Positions 18,786 through 29,167 of a stretch of DNA of 57,153 nt are shown in pieces. The position numbers were made by a program, and so were the translations under genes. A model generated the notes under the pieces. It was not told where the DNA came from, did not search any database, and worked only from the letters and a program-made list of their open reading frames with translations. How positions within the stretch are numbered: the stretch's first letter is position 1; every line of letters starts with the position of its first letter. The stretch is from an uncultured Burkholderiales bacterium (lineage in GTDB: Bacteria; Pseudomonadota; Gammaproteobacteria; Burkholderiales; Burkholderiaceae_C). The stretch lies in contig CAIKNE010000018.1 in assembly GCA_903828695.1 (NCBI GenBank), forward strand, positions 1 to 57,153, in the 5' to 3' direction.

Positions 18786-18816
18786 ACCCCAAACACTGGA
18801 AATTCAATTAACCCAT

Positions 18817-20535
18817 TTATTTCAAACAAGTACCCTCTAAACTTGTAGGACTCAGGTGAGTCGTCTGCGTGCGGTAAACATTCCACGCACTCCCAACACT
18901 TACCAACAGGTACCCCGAGCTCTTTAATTGCTCTGTGCCGCTCCAGTTTTTGGGCGCCAAGAGCCAACGCTCAGCTTGCCCAGCCTCCATCGCAAGCGTA
19001 TTCAATGGCTTTAAGAAATCCCCCTTTGAAGGCTCGAAATTAGCGCCCTCAAAAAGCTCTCTTCTCCAGTTATCGCCCGCGTGCGTGCGTTCAAAGTCCC
19101 AGTCCTGAAGCACCCAAAGGGGACGATCGAGTGCGAGTAAAAAGGGAAGATCATAGGGGTACTCGCCAACCACCATGATTTGCGCCTTCGATAAATCTTG
19201 GCACCCAAGCACCTTAGCAATGTCAACAGTGAAATGACGCTGAGTCCACTTGGCGGCCTGGTCATTGATCAAGACCATCAATAGCACACTGGTCGCAACT
19301 ACTATTTGCCAAATATATTTTTCAAAGCGAGCGCCCCTCATCAGCCGTTCCCAACCTAATGCACAAAGCACAGACATGGGAGGTGTTACCGGGAGGACAT
19401 AACCAATGATTTTGGAGTTGGGAATGCTGAAAAATGCAACAATTGCCCACACCCATACGACACACAATCCAACCAACAGCTGCGCATTAGTGCGCTTTGC
19501 CTGAACCGCAGGCACGAACTGATGTATCAAGTGTTTAAATTTACCGGCAGCGCTCTCTCGCTCATTGCTGATCCAATAATCATAAACGACTCTTAATTGA
19601 TAGGCCCAAAACCACACCATCCAAAGCCCCAAAAGTAAAGAGATTGCAGCCGCATAAAACCAAACTGGTTGAGCATTGTTAAATTGTGTTCCCGTAAACC
19701 TCGCAAACTGATGAACGCCGAACATATAGTCCAGCATCCCCGGATAAGCGCGCTCCGTGAGTATGAACCAAGGCAAGGTGATGCATATAAAAATCAAAGA
19801 TCCTGAAATCCAGGGTACAACTTTTAGGGCGCTCCAACGTCCACTCCAACACAGCCAAAGAAAAAGTACCCAAGCAGGCAAAACCAGGCCAATCAATCCC
19901 TTGCTAAGGACGCCCAGCGCGAGCGCTACAAATCCAAACCAAGCCGTACGCCGCAAACCACTACCTTTATGGTTGACGTTCACATTGACGCCGTCCTTCC
20001 CTGGTGCGCTCGCGTGCATCGCAAAACTCCCAAACGCACCAATAGCGATGGAGATCCAGCACGCCACCATCATGTCGTGATTGATGTATTGACCCCCCAT
20101 CAAAAAAGCAGCGCTGGTGCCAAAGATAATGACACTGCGCCGAGCCATGGTAGGACCCATCATCCTTTGAACCCAAGGCCCCATAAGGGCCAAAATCAAA
20201 ACTGCGTGAAACGCAGGAATGAGTCTCAACGCCCAAGCACTGGCACCTACGCCTTGAGAAACCATGGCCTCTAGCCAATAAAGCAGTGGAGGCTTGTGAA
20301 AAAAGGGCAATCCATTGAGTCGCGGAGCAAGCCAATCCCCAGAAACTCCCATCCAACGGCCAATCTCCGCGTACCGTCCCTCATCTGGTAGCGCTAAAGG
20401 TCTAAACGCTGCAAGTACCAGTAACAATAGCGCGGTGAGCACGCTTGGCCACATATAAGAGCGAACACTCCCTCGTTCCAAAACCTCAGTTTCGCGCACT
20501 GAATTTGGTTCGATCGCTTTTTGAGATGCTGTCAT
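18817..20535 (-). CDS. ArnT-like GT39 glycosyltransferase (LgmA/FlmK-like)
   Basis: A 572-residue integral membrane transferase of the GT39/ArnT group. The catalytic periplasmic loop PDEGRYA (50-56) follows the first membrane helix, and FFHKPPLLYWLEA (about 78-90) is also characteristic. Roughly a dozen hydrophobic helices precede a soluble C-terminal domain (from about 435). Such enzymes move an amino sugar from undecaprenyl phosphate to a lipid A phosphate. The start overlaps the stop of the deacetylase gene as ATGA (20532-20535). The short C-terminal domain makes it smaller in outline than protein mannosyltransferases. Confidence 0.87.
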   Translation of the reverse strand: MTASQKAIEPNSVRETEVLERGSVRSYMWPSVLTALLLLVLAAFRPLALPDEGRYAEIGRWMGVSGDWLAPRLNGLPFFHKPPLLYWLEAMVSQGVGASAWALRLIPAFHAVLILALMGPWVQRMMGPTMARRSVIIFGTSAAFLMGGQYINHDMMVACWISIAIGAFGSFAMHASAPGKDGVNVNVNHKGSGLRRTAWFGFVALALGVLSKGLIGLVLPAWVLFLWLCWSGRWSALKVVPWISGSLIFICITLPWFILTERAYPGMLDYMFGVHQFARFTGTQFNNAQPVWFYAAAISLLLGLWMVWFWAYQLRVVYDYWISNERESAAGKFKHLIHQFVPAVQAKRTNAQLLVGLCVVWVWAIVAFFSIPNSKIIGYVLPVTPPMSVLCALGWERLMRGARFEKYIWQIVVATSVLLMVLINDQAAKWTQRHFTVDIAKVLGCQDLSKAQIMVVGEYPYDLPFLLALDRPLWVLQDWDFERTHAGDNWRRELFEGANFEPSKGDFLKPLNTLAMEAGQAERWLLAPKNWSGTEQLKSSGYLLVSVGSAWNVYRTQTTHLSPTSLEGTCLK

Positions 20536-21467
20536 TTATTTTTCCGAATGCATTCGGATCCTCTAACAAGACGCAGCGATGCCGCTGATAAATCATTACG
20601 AAACGCCTCGGAGCTTAAATAATCAAACTCCACACTGCGCGCCCATCCTATAGCATCGCCCACTTGTGCCTGAACTCCAGGATGACACATGATCGTAGGT
20701 GGTAAGTTATGAGCGCTTAAATCCTGGTCTCTCGCCTGCATTTGCTGAACCCAATGAAGCCATTCATTAAATGCCACTCGGTACTGTTCCTGGTTTAAAT
20801 TAAATCGGTAAACACCCAGAAGGAGGGGGCTCAAATTAAAACCCTCCGCAACGAGCATCTCTTTAAGTCTTTGAGCGCCCGTTAGAGATATCACATTCGA
20901 CTTAAAGTGCGCAGGGCGAACCTGCGAGACACGAACCCAAGGCCGCTCGTTTAAACTCGAGTAACGAGCGCACAGCACCCGAAGCAAACAACTGCGGATA
21001 CCTGGAAACTGATGGATATGCTGATGACCATCAATGTGCTCGGGCGGTCCGCCCCATATAGATTCAAACTTATCGAGCTGAGACTCTATGACCGAGTCCA
21101 ATTGGGTGGAGTGATAGCCGTGTCCAAAGGATCTGAGCATTACACGCCCAAGCGAGGCTCCATAACCCGCGGTCCGCGCAAATTCACTGGTCAAGTCCAG
21201 GTGTAACCCAACGTCAACCAAGCCTCTTTGCTCCTTTAACTTTAGAGCGTGAGTGGGCCACAAAGGAGATAAAGACAAAACGCTGGTTGCGCTGATTCGA
21301 CCAGCACGCGCAAGCTGAACAACAGCATCAGAGACAGAATCATTCAAAGCAAAGTCATCTGCACAAATAATAAGCGATTTTTCTAAATTAAAAAAATTCA
21401 AACCTGCTCCGTTCCGAGACGTATATTTAGGAGTACCATTTAGGATTGTTTCACAGTATTGGTGCAT
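20532..21467 (-). CDS. ChbG/YdjC-family carbohydrate deacetylase (NaxD/LgmC-like)
   Basis: A deacetylase of up to 311 residues. The metal site is visible: Asp pair in IICADDFALN, His residues in HIDGHQHIHQF, and a catalytic MCHPG near the C terminus. NaxD in Francisella, of this superfamily, deacetylates undecaprenyl-phosphate GalNAc before transfer to lipid A. The ATG at 21467 gives about 30 residues before the first strand. A TTG at 21401, with GGAG five bases upstream, would start at NFFNLEKSLIICADD and may be the true start. It is coupled to the ArnT-like gene by an ATGA overlap. Confidence 0.85.
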   Translation of the reverse strand: MHQYCETILNGTPKYTSRNGAGLNFFNLEKSLIICADDFALNDSVSDAVVQLARAGRISATSVLSLSPLWPTHALKLKEQRGLVDVGLHLDLTSEFARTAGYGASLGRVMLRSFGHGYHSTQLDSVIESQLDKFESIWGGPPEHIDGHQHIHQFPGIRSCLLRVLCARYSSLNERPWVRVSQVRPAHFKSNVISLTGAQRLKEMLVAEGFNLSPLLLGVYRFNLNQEQYRVAFNEWLHWVQQMQARDQDLSAHNLPPTIMCHPGVQAQVGDAIGWARSVEFDYLSSEAFRNDLSAASLRLVRGSECIRKNK

Positions 21468-21617
21468 TCTCGCGTATTCAGTTGCACTTTATGATCCAAA
21501 CAAATTTTGCGAAAATGCCCAACGCATAACTCAAATGGGTTGTGCGGTACACATCAGTCTGATCACTAGACTAGAAGAGCCTCTTTTTTTAACCCTTTTT
21601 TATTGCCTCGCACTCAT

Positions 21618-23825
21618 ATGAACGACCGCATCAAAACTCACAATCTAAACGTCGCAAGCTCCTTGTATCACTTCGTCAACTCAGAAGTTCTACCCGAACT
21701 GCACATTAAGAGTGAAGACTTTTGGTCTGGATTTTCATCTATTGTTAAAGATCTGGCTCCCGTCAATATCCAACTTCTAAAGGAGCGTGACCGCCTGCAA
21801 CATGATTTGGATGCTTGGCACGCGGCACACCCTGGACCTATCACCGATATGCAGTCCTATCAATCTCATTTAAAAGAGATTGGTTACTTGGTTCCCACAC
21901 CTGAGCGGGTGCAGGTCAAAACCAAAAACGTCGACGATGAGCTTGCCCATCAAGCAGGCCCACAACTGGTCGTACCCATTTTGAATGCACGCTACGCATT
22001 GAACGCGGCCAACGCCAGGTGGGGTTCTTTGTACGACGCGCTCTACGGCACGGACGTGATCGCCGAAGCAGACGGCTGTGAAAAGGGCTCGCATTACAAC
22101 CCCAAACGGGGCGCCAAAGTGATCGAATACGTCCGTCACGTTCTAGACAGAACCATACCTCTTGTTCACGGATCTCATCTTGACTCCTGTGCATACAGCA
22201 TCAAAGACGGTCAACTCCGTGTGACTTTGCAAGACGGTACGACTTCTAAGCTAAGAGTCAAAAACCAGTTGCTGGGCTACAGGGGCGAGCTAAGTGCTCC
22301 GAGCTCATTGTTATTTGAGCACCACGGACTTCACCTTGATTTGATTATTGATCACACCAGTCTCATTGGATCCAAAGACCCTGCTGGCGTGAGCGATTTG
22401 GTTGTTGAAGCGGCTCTCTCTACCATCTTAGATCTTGAGGACTCGATCGCCGCGGTTGACGCAGACGACAAAGTACTGGCTTACAGAAATTGGCTTGGCA
22501 TCTTAAAGGGCACGCTCAGTGAGGAAGTAACCAAAGGCGGTAAGACTTTCACACGCGGCTTAAACCCGGACCGTGTTTACAAATCAGTCTCCAATAAGGG
22601 CGAGTTGAAACTACACGGACGCTCTCTTTTGTTCCTGCGCAATGTGGGTCACTTGATGACCAATCCAGCCATCCTGTACACAGACGCACACGGAGTTGAG
22701 CTAGAAATTCCGGAGGGTATCTTAGACGCCGTGATCACAACCACGATTGCCCTATATGACTTAAGAGGGTTGACTGCCAACGGCATCAAAAACTCTCGTC
22801 GTGGATCCGTCTATATTGTTAAACCCAAAATGCACGGCCCCTTTGAAGTTGCGTTTGCAGCGGAGCTTTTCTCCAGAGTCGAGCGGCTTCTTGGGCTTTC
22901 ACAGCACACTGTCAAGCTTGGCATCATGGACGAAGAGCGCAGGACCAGTGTTAATTTGAAAGCCTGTATTTCAAATGCTCTAGACCGTGTAGCCTTTATC
23001 AACACAGGCTTCTTGGACCGTACCGGTGACGAGATGCATACCGCCATGCGCGCAGGCCCCGTGATTCGCAAAGGCGATATGAAATCAAGCGCATGGATTA
23101 AAGCGTACGAACGAAACAATGTTTTAGTAGGACTATCCTGTGGCTTAAGGGGCAAAGCTCAAATTGGCAAAGGCATGTGGGCAATGCCTGATTTGATGGC
23201 TGACATGATGAAGCAAAAGATCGTGCATCCACTCGCAGGCGCAAATACGGCTTGGGTCCCAAGTCCAACGGCAGCCACCTTGCACGCGCTGCACTACCAC
23301 CAAGTTTTAGTCAGTCAAGTTCAAAAGGATTTAGAGAAAATTGATGAAAGCCGCGAACACGCGGGCATTTTGAATGATCTTTTGACCGTTCCCGTAACGG
23401 CAACTCCCAACTGGAGTGACACAGAGAAACAGCAAGAAGTTGATAACAACGTTCAAGGCATTCTGGGCTATGTGGTGCGCTGGGTTGACCAGGGCATAGG
23501 ATGCTCCAAGGTTCCCGACATTCACAACGTCGGACTCATGGAGGACAGAGCAACGCTTCGCATCAGCTCTCAACACATCGCCAACTGGCTTCATCACGGC
23601 GTTGTAACGCAGGCCATGGTTCGCGAGAGTTTTGAGAGAATGGCAAAGGTCGTTGATGAGCAAAATGCAGGTGACCCGCTTTACCATCCCATGAGCGGCG
23701 CGGCAAGCTCCTCCTTCGCTTACCGCGCCGCGCTGGACTTGGTGTTCAAAGGCGAGGAGCAGCCCAGCGGTTACACTGAGCCGTTGCTGCATGCTTGGCG
23801 TCTAAACGTCAAAGCCTCATCATGA
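21618..23825 (+). CDS. glcB: Malate synthase G
   Basis: A 735-residue monomeric malate synthase that condenses glyoxylate with acetyl-CoA in the glyoxylate shunt or glycolate use. Characteristic blocks are [63 protein letters not shown] and [19 protein letters not shown] 21618 is preferred to a TTG five codons upstream because family members start near MTDRI. Its stop overlaps the next ATG as ATGA. No aceA or glc genes lie in this window. Confidence 0.97.
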   Translation: MNDRIKTHNLNVASSLYHFVNSEVLPELHIKSEDFWSGFSSIVKDLAPVNIQLLKERDRLQHDLDAWHAAHPGPITDMQSYQSHLKEIGYLVPTPERVQVKTKNVDDELAHQAGPQLVVPILNARYALNAANARWGSLYDALYGTDVIAEADGCEKGSHYNPKRGAKVIEYVRHVLDRTIPLVHGSHLDSCAYSIKDGQLRVTLQDGTTSKLRVKNQLLGYRGELSAPSSLLFEHHGLHLDLIIDHTSLIGSKDPAGVSDLVVEAALSTILDLEDSIAAVDADDKVLAYRNWLGILKGTLSEEVTKGGKTFTRGLNPDRVYKSVSNKGELKLHGRSLLFLRNVGHLMTNPAILYTDAHGVELEIPEGILDAVITTTIALYDLRGLTANGIKNSRRGSVYIVKPKMHGPFEVAFAAELFSRVERLLGLSQHTVKLGIMDEERRTSVNLKACISNALDRVAFINTGFLDRTGDEMHTAMRAGPVIRKGDMKSSAWIKAYERNNVLVGLSCGLRGKAQIGKGMWAMPDLMADMMKQKIVHPLAGANTAWVPSPTAATLHALHYHQVLVSQVQKDLEKIDESREHAGILNDLLTVPVTATPNWSDTEKQQEVDNNVQGILGYVVRWVDQGIGCSKVPDIHNVGLMEDRATLRISSQHIANWLHHGVVTQAMVRESFERMAKVVDEQNAGDPLYHPMSGAASSSFAYRAALDLVFKGEEQPSGYTEPLLHAWRLNVKASS

Positions 23826-24214
23826 ACGAGTCTCTTGAAAGACTAAAACGCAAACTCCAGTTCTACACCATTGCACTGGTTGTAGGGCTTGTGCTGCTTT
23901 GCGTTGCTTACCTTGAGTTCATCTATCACTACGCCTACTCCAGCGGGGAGAGCGTGGGGTACGTGCAAAAACTCTCACTCAAGGGTTGGGTCTGCAAAAC
24001 TTGGGAGGGCGAGCAATTAAAATCCATTGCTGGCCAACCCTCCGTTCCTGAAAAGTTTTTATTCACGGTGCGGGACGATGCGGTCGTTGACAAAATTAAC
24101 GCAACACTTGGTGAACGCATCATCTTGGTGTACGCCCAGCACCCTGGCCTACCCAGTTGTTTTGGCGATACCGATCACTATATTGTTGACGCTAAGCCTG
24201 TGCCCAAAGACTAA
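23822..24214 (+). CDS. Small single-pass membrane protein of unknown function
   Basis: A 130-residue protein with a charged N terminus ([13 protein letters not shown]), one transmembrane helix (about 14-36), then a soluble domain (about 40-130) containing [19 protein letters not shown] and two more Cys-containing segments. Similar short membrane proteins are, from memory, often mislabelled 6-phosphogluconate dehydrogenase; nothing here supports that activity. The ATGA overlap with glcB suggests cotranslation. I do not recognise a function. Confidence 0.75.
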   Translation: MNESLERLKRKLQFYTIALVVGLVLLCVAYLEFIYHYAYSSGESVGYVQKLSLKGWVCKTWEGEQLKSIAGQPSVPEKFLFTVRDDAVVDKINATLGERIILVYAQHPGLPSCFGDTDHYIVDAKPVPKD

Positions 24215-24269
24215 GGTTTAAATGCACTGGGGAGGGCTTGTCAATCCCTGTTCGAGGACGGGCAACACT

Positions 24270-25235
24270 TCACAAACGCTTCAATAGCGCGTCCACAAAA
24301 GCTTTGGCAACATCGAAGCCTTTTTGCTGTGTAATTTCTTGAAAGCAAGTTGGGCTTGTGACGTTGATCTCCGTCAAGTAGTCCCCGATCACATCCAGCC
24401 CAACTAAAAAAAGACCGCGTGCGCTCAACACAGGTCCCAAGTACTCGGCGATCTCCCGCTCACCTCGGGTCAACTCACGTGCAACACCGAGTCCACCCAC
24501 AGCCAAGTTGCCGCGGACCTCGCCTCCCTGAGGAATTCTGGCGAGTGCGTAGGGCACTGCGACCCCGTCGATTAAGAGCACACGTTTATCGCCCTGCTCG
24601 ATAGCGGGTAAGAACGCTTGAACCATCACAGTTTGGGTCCCGTTGGCCGTCAATGACTCAATAACAGAGCCCAAGTTCAATCCATCTGCTTTTACTCTAA
24701 AGATACCGGTTCCGCCCATTCCGTCAAGCGGTTTCAAAATAATATCTTTATGTTGGGCGTGAAACTCTTTAATCTTAAAAGCCTCACGCGTCACAAGAGT
24801 AGGCGGAGTGAGCTCAGGGAACTCAAGTATTGAGAGCTTCTCGGGATGGTTTCGCACAGCGGCTGGGTCGTTAAATACCTTCGTGCCCTGCCTTTGCGCC
24901 ACCTCGAGCAAATGGGTCAAATAAAAATATTCTGAATTAAAGGGTGGATCTTGCCTGAGCACAACTGCATCCATCTGCGTCAAAGCGTGCACGCTTGGCT
25001 CTAGGGCCTTGTACCACTCTGGGTGCTCACCTGCATTGCTTGCATCACAAGCGAGCATCTGAACGCGGCGCATACTTGCACTCACGCTTGCAGAGGTGAG
25101 GCTAAAGATATCGCGCGGTTCACAGGACCAAACCGCAACGCCCCTCGCATCTAACTCTTTCATCATCACATACGTAGAGTCTTTGTAAATCTTGAACGTA
25201 TCGAGTGGATCTGAGACGAATAGAATATTTTTCAT
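24270..25235 (-). CDS. gshB: Glutathione synthetase
   Basis: A 321-residue ATP-grasp enzyme joining gamma-glutamylcysteine and glycine. It has the prokaryotic GSH-S outline: N-terminal LFVSDPLDTFKIYKDSTYVMM, the ATP-grasp core IILKPLDGMGGTGIFRV, LLIDGVAVPYALARIPQGGEVRGNLAVGG, and the metal-binding LDVIGDYLTEINVTSP. It lies 71 nt downstream of gshA, so the complete glutathione pathway is encoded as a two-gene unit. Confidence 0.97.
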   Translation of the reverse strand: MKNILFVSDPLDTFKIYKDSTYVMMKELDARGVAVWSCEPRDIFSLTSASVSASMRRVQMLACDASNAGEHPEWYKALEPSVHALTQMDAVVLRQDPPFNSEYFYLTHLLEVAQRQGTKVFNDPAAVRNHPEKLSILEFPELTPPTLVTREAFKIKEFHAQHKDIILKPLDGMGGTGIFRVKADGLNLGSVIESLTANGTQTVMVQAFLPAIEQGDKRVLLIDGVAVPYALARIPQGGEVRGNLAVGGLGVARELTRGEREIAEYLGPVLSARGLFLVGLDVIGDYLTEINVTSPTCFQEITQQKGFDVAKAFVDALLKRL

Positions 25236-25306
25236 AGAACACTTATTAAATCAACACGGCTCTCAAACTTTTCTCAAGCCAAGTCTTCAAAAAGACTCCG
25301 TATGGC

Positions 25307-26602
25307 TTAGTCATAGATCTCTGCGTTGGGGTCGGTTGCCTCCAATTCGTAACTCGCGGCCAACATCGCCAAGCGACCAATGACCCCGTACATGTAAAAA
25401 CGGTTTGGAACACTCGCTCCAGGCTTCACACCGGGTTGGGGGAGTTGGGCACTTTGCTCAAATGCTAGGGGCACAAAGCTAGCACCTGGGGCATTCAAAT
25501 TCTCATCCACGCCTCGCTCAGCGTGAACGCGGTAAAAGCCACCCACCACGTAGCGGTCCATCATGTAAACAACGGGCTCAGCGACCGCATCATTGATTCT
25601 CTCGTGGGTGAGCACGCCCTCTTGAATAATGACTTGATTGACCTCCTGTCCGTCTTTGATCACACTCATTTTGTTTCTTGTTTTACGGTTCAACACCTCC
25701 AAATCCTTCACATCACGAACCGTCATGATGCCCATTCCGTAGGTGCCGTTATCTGCTTTCACAACAACAAAAGGCTTTTCTGTAATACCGTATTCTTTGT
25801 ATTTTTTCTTTATTTTGGTGAGCAAGGTATCCACGTTACTGGTCAAACAATCCATACCCGTACCCTCTGCAAAATTGACCTCTCCGCAGGATGCAAACAT
25901 GGGGTTGATGAGCCAAGGATCAATGCCTAAGAGTTTGCCAAAGCGTTTGCTGACCTCCTCATAGCTTTGAAAATGCAGGCTCTTACGGCGCACACTCCAC
26001 CCCGCATGCAGGGGGGGCAACAAGTACTGCTCAGGCAGATCCTCCAAAATACCGGGAATACCTGCACTCAAATCGTTGTTGAGCAAAATCGTACAGGGAT
26101 CAAAGTTCTCCAAACCCAAACGCCTTTTGGTACGAATCACTGGCTCTAAAGTCACCGAGTCACCGTTGGGTAAATTGATGACCGTGACCTCCTTGATCTC
26201 AGGATTGATCGACCCAACGCGCACATTCAAGCCAGCCATGTGAAAAATTCGCTGCAACTGGGCTACATTGCTCAAATAAAAGGTATTGCGCGTATGGTTC
26301 TCAGGAATGAGTAACAAATTGCGGGCCTCTGGGCATATCTTCTCAATCGCAGCCATCGCCGCTTGCACAGCAAGGGGGAGCATCTCAGGGGTTAAATTGT
26401 TCCAACCTCCTGGATACAAATTCGTATCCACAGGGGCTAGCTTAAAGCCCGCGTTACGAATGTCGACCGAAGTGTAAAAGGGCGGAGTGTGCTCCATCCA
26501 CTCCAAACGAAACCACCGCTCTATGGCGGGCATTGAATCAATGACGCGTTGTTCGAGTTCGTTGATGGGCCCAGTGAGAGCCGTAATGAGATGGGGTACC
26601 AT
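25307..26602 (-). CDS. gshA: Glutamate-cysteine ligase, proteobacterial gshA type 2
   Basis: A 431-residue enzyme catalysing the first step of glutathione synthesis. It belongs to the group found in Burkholderiales and acidithiobacilli, not the E. coli-type GshA. Stretches such as RLEWMEHTPPFYTSVDIRNAG, NLYPGGWNNL, VVKADNGTYGMGIMTV and YMMDRYVVGGFYRVH are typical. Start is ATG 26602 with a weak ribosome-binding site. gshB follows on the same strand. Confidence 0.95.
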   Translation of the reverse strand: MVPHLITALTGPINELEQRVIDSMPAIERWFRLEWMEHTPPFYTSVDIRNAGFKLAPVDTNLYPGGWNNLTPEMLPLAVQAAMAAIEKICPEARNLLLIPENHTRNTFYLSNVAQLQRIFHMAGLNVRVGSINPEIKEVTVINLPNGDSVTLEPVIRTKRRLGLENFDPCTILLNNDLSAGIPGILEDLPEQYLLPPLHAGWSVRRKSLHFQSYEEVSKRFGKLLGIDPWLINPMFASCGEVNFAEGTGMDCLTSNVDTLLTKIKKKYKEYGITEKPFVVVKADNGTYGMGIMTVRDVKDLEVLNRKTRNKMSVIKDGQEVNQVIIQEGVLTHERINDAVAEPVVYMMDRYVVGGFYRVHAERGVDENLNAPGASFVPLAFEQSAQLPQPGVKPGASVPNRFYMYGVIGRLAMLAASYELEATDPNAEIYD

Positions 26603-26667
26603 TTTTACTTTCTTTGTTGAAGGGGCTCAAAACAGGTTGATGCCCACATTACCGTTTTAATTTTCGA

Positions 26668-27957
26668 TTAAGATCGAATCTCACCGTGCCCAAGCACCAC
26701 ATACTTAAGAGAGGTTAACCCCTCTAAGCCTACGGGTCCACGCGCATGAAATTTATCGGTCGATATACCAATCTCCGCGCCCAAGCCGTACTCAAACCCG
26801 TCCGCAAAGCGGGTACTCGTGTTCACCATCACACTGGCCGAATCCACCTCGCGCAAGAACTGTTCGGCGTTGGAATACGTCTCTGTCAAGATGGCATCTG
26901 TGTGATGAGAGGAGTATTTGTTGATGTGGGCAATCGCCTCATCCAATCCAGCCACTACTTTCACACTAATAATGGGCGCCAAGTACTCCTCGTACCAGTC
27001 TTGCTCGGTTGCCAATTTCGCGTTCACCCCGGCCAAGCCAGTTATAGAGGCGATGATCTCGAGCGTCTGTGCGCAGCCCCTGATTTCTACGCCCTTGCGC
27101 GTATAAATCTCTATGAGTTGGGGTAGAAACTTCGCAGCCACATCCTTTGCGACCAAAAGACTCTCCATCGCGTTACATGGACTGTATTTCTGAGTCTTTG
27201 CGTTGTCACAAATTCGCAGTGCCGACTCTACATCACAAGTCGAATCCACATATGTGTGACAGTTACCGTCCAAGTGCTTGATCACGGGTACCTTCGCCTC
27301 AGCACTGATACGCTCAATCAACCCTTTACCGCCTCTTGGGATGATCACATCCACAAATTCGGGCATTGCAATCAAATGGCCCACAGCCTCGCGGTCTACA
27401 CTCGCAATAAGCTGCACACCGTCCTCGGGTAGTGACGCCTCAACAAGGGCCTCTCTAACCAACGACGCAAGGGCTAAGTTTGAGTGGATCGCCTCTGATC
27501 CACCTCTCAAAATACAAGCATTACCGCTTTTGATAGAAAGTGTTGCAGCCTCGATCGTGACGTTGGGCCTACTCTCATAGATCATTCCAAACACACCAAT
27601 AGGTACCCTCATCTGACCAACCCTGATACCACTGGGCTGCTCCTTTAGCCCACTGATCTCCCCTATGATCTCGGGCATGCTCGCGAGTTGCTCACACCCG
27701 AGCGCGCAGGTCTCGATGATTTTCTCCGTCAAGCGTAGCCGGTCCAACAATACGGCCGAGATCTGCGCAGCCTGAGCTTGCGAGCAATCCTCTTGGTTGG
27801 CATCGATGAGAGCAGTCGCATTGGACCTGAGCTTGCTAGCTAGGGCAAGAAGTGCGCGGTTTTTTTGTGCCGCACCCGCCTTGGCCATCAAAGCACTAGC
27901 CCGGCGCGCATTGGCGCCGTGCAGTTGCATTTGGAGAGCGAGGGAATTAGCGTTCAT
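26668..27957 (-). CDS. proA: Gamma-glutamyl phosphate reductase
   Basis: A 429-residue aldehyde-dehydrogenase-fold enzyme reducing gamma-glutamyl phosphate in proline synthesis. It shows the [16 protein letters not shown] block, [16 protein letters not shown], and the catalytic Cys in [12 protein letters not shown]. The C-terminal [23 protein letters not shown] is also conserved. proB is elsewhere. It lies downstream of holA with a 137-nt gap, which contains a GC-rich hairpin (about 28049-28071) lacking a T tract. Confidence 0.97.
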   Translation of the reverse strand: MNANSLALQMQLHGANARRASALMAKAGAAQKNRALLALASKLRSNATALIDANQEDCSQAQAAQISAVLLDRLRLTEKIIETCALGCEQLASMPEIIGEISGLKEQPSGIRVGQMRVPIGVFGMIYESRPNVTIEAATLSIKSGNACILRGGSEAIHSNLALASLVREALVEASLPEDGVQLIASVDREAVGHLIAMPEFVDVIIPRGGKGLIERISAEAKVPVIKHLDGNCHTYVDSTCDVESALRICDNAKTQKYSPCNAMESLLVAKDVAAKFLPQLIEIYTRKGVEIRGCAQTLEIIASITGLAGVNAKLATEQDWYEEYLAPIISVKVVAGLDEAIAHINKYSSHHTDAILTETYSNAEQFLREVDSASVMVNTSTRFADGFEYGLGAEIGISTDKFHARGPVGLEGLTSLKYVVLGHGEIRS

Positions 27958-28094
27958 GGTTGTATTTTCTCATCATCTCGCAGCTTTTGCATCGGGAACA
28001 CTCCAAAAGAGCAAGCCATATTCGAGAACGCTTGGGTTTTAAGGGCTTTGCGCTGCAGGGCAGCAAAGAGCGGCGGTCAAAAACCTTGGTTTGC

Positions 28095-29147
28095 TTACCG
28101 AGGAGCGCAGACGCTTCCGAGCCTTTGGGCTAGGCGATGCAACGCTTGCCAGGGATCCTGGGGCCATTGGGGAGATTTCAAGCCCTTGACCACGCCGTCC
28201 ACGACGTGCGCATCCTTTAACAATTGATCCAGTTGGTTCAACCGAATACTGGGGAGCACCCTTTCATAGAGTCTTTCTCGGTCACCCCAAATTCGTTGCT
28301 CTTTTAAAACCACAGACAAAGACCGCCCCGTTTGCATGGCATCTTTGACGCGTCTGAGACTTCTAATTTCCTCAGCCAAGGTGTGGTGCGTGAGCACGGC
28401 AGCGACTCCCTCGGCTTCTAAACCGTCCAACATTTTTTGCACCCTAAGGGGCTGCCCCTGAAGAACGGCCTGCGATAACTTGAACACATCGTAGCGAGCT
28501 ACGTCCAACACCGCCGTCTCAATTTGCACAAGCGTTAACTCTCCCGCGGGATAGAGGAGTCCCAGTTTTTGAATCTCTTGGTGAGCTGCAAGTAAATTCC
28601 CCTCCACACGGTCTGCAAAGAACTTTAGCGCGCGTTGACCCACCTCCCCAGCCTCAACGCGCTGGCCCTGCTGCGCCAACCTCTCAGCAATCCACTGACC
28701 CAACTCATGACGAGAGACGGACTCAATCGGCACGCTCGCGCCACTCGCTTCTAGCGCCGTAAACCAACCCGAATTTTTCATGACCTTATCTGCACGGGGC
28801 AAATAAACCAGCGTCAGCACAGCGTCTGAGTCAGCCGCAGCTTCAGCCATCTTTTGCAAAGCTACTGACCCCTCTTTACCAGGCTTGCCGCTGGCAATGC
28901 GGATCTCAATGATTTGTTTGTCAGCAAAAAGACTTTGAGAGCCTGAGCTTGCAAGCACCTCGCTCCAATCAAAGTGTGCTCCAAACACAGAGAAAACATG
29001 CCTATCCGTATACCCTTGTTCTAGCGCTTTGCGCCTGACCAAATCACTGGCCTCTTGCACAAGCAACACGTCGTCCCCGTGGAACACGTACAAGGGTCGC
29101 AAACCCTTTTGTAGGTGTTCTTTTAGTTTGTTTTGAGGGACAAGCAC
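28095..29147 (-). CDS. holA: DNA polymerase III delta subunit
   Basis: A 350-residue clamp-loader subunit that opens the beta clamp. It shows RPLYVFHGDDVLLVQEASDLVR at the N terminus, the FADKQIIEIRI block, and the C-terminal helical collar domain. The first codon is GTG (29145-29147). It follows lptE by only 20 nt in the common leuS-lptE-holA order. Confidence 0.93.
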   Translation of the reverse strand: MLVPQNKLKEHLQKGLRPLYVFHGDDVLLVQEASDLVRRKALEQGYTDRHVFSVFGAHFDWSEVLASSGSQSLFADKQIIEIRIASGKPGKEGSVALQKMAEAAADSDAVLTLVYLPRADKVMKNSGWFTALEASGASVPIESVSRHELGQWIAERLAQQGQRVEAGEVGQRALKFFADRVEGNLLAAHQEIQKLGLLYPAGELTLVQIETAVLDVARYDVFKLSQAVLQGQPLRVQKMLDGLEAEGVAAVLTHHTLAEEIRSLRRVKDAMQTGRSLSVVLKEQRIWGDRERLYERVLPSIRLNQLDQLLKDAHVVDGVVKGLKSPQWPQDPWQALHRLAQRLGSVCAPR

Positions 29148-29167
29148 AGGATAAGTCTAATGAATGA

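Noticed and set aside
23331-23792. 153-codon minus-strand frame opposite glcB
   Set aside because: Antisense shadow of malate synthase; no ribosome-binding site or domain.
28049-28071. GC-rich hairpin between holA and proA as a terminator
   Set aside because: No T run follows; it may be only a leader structure.
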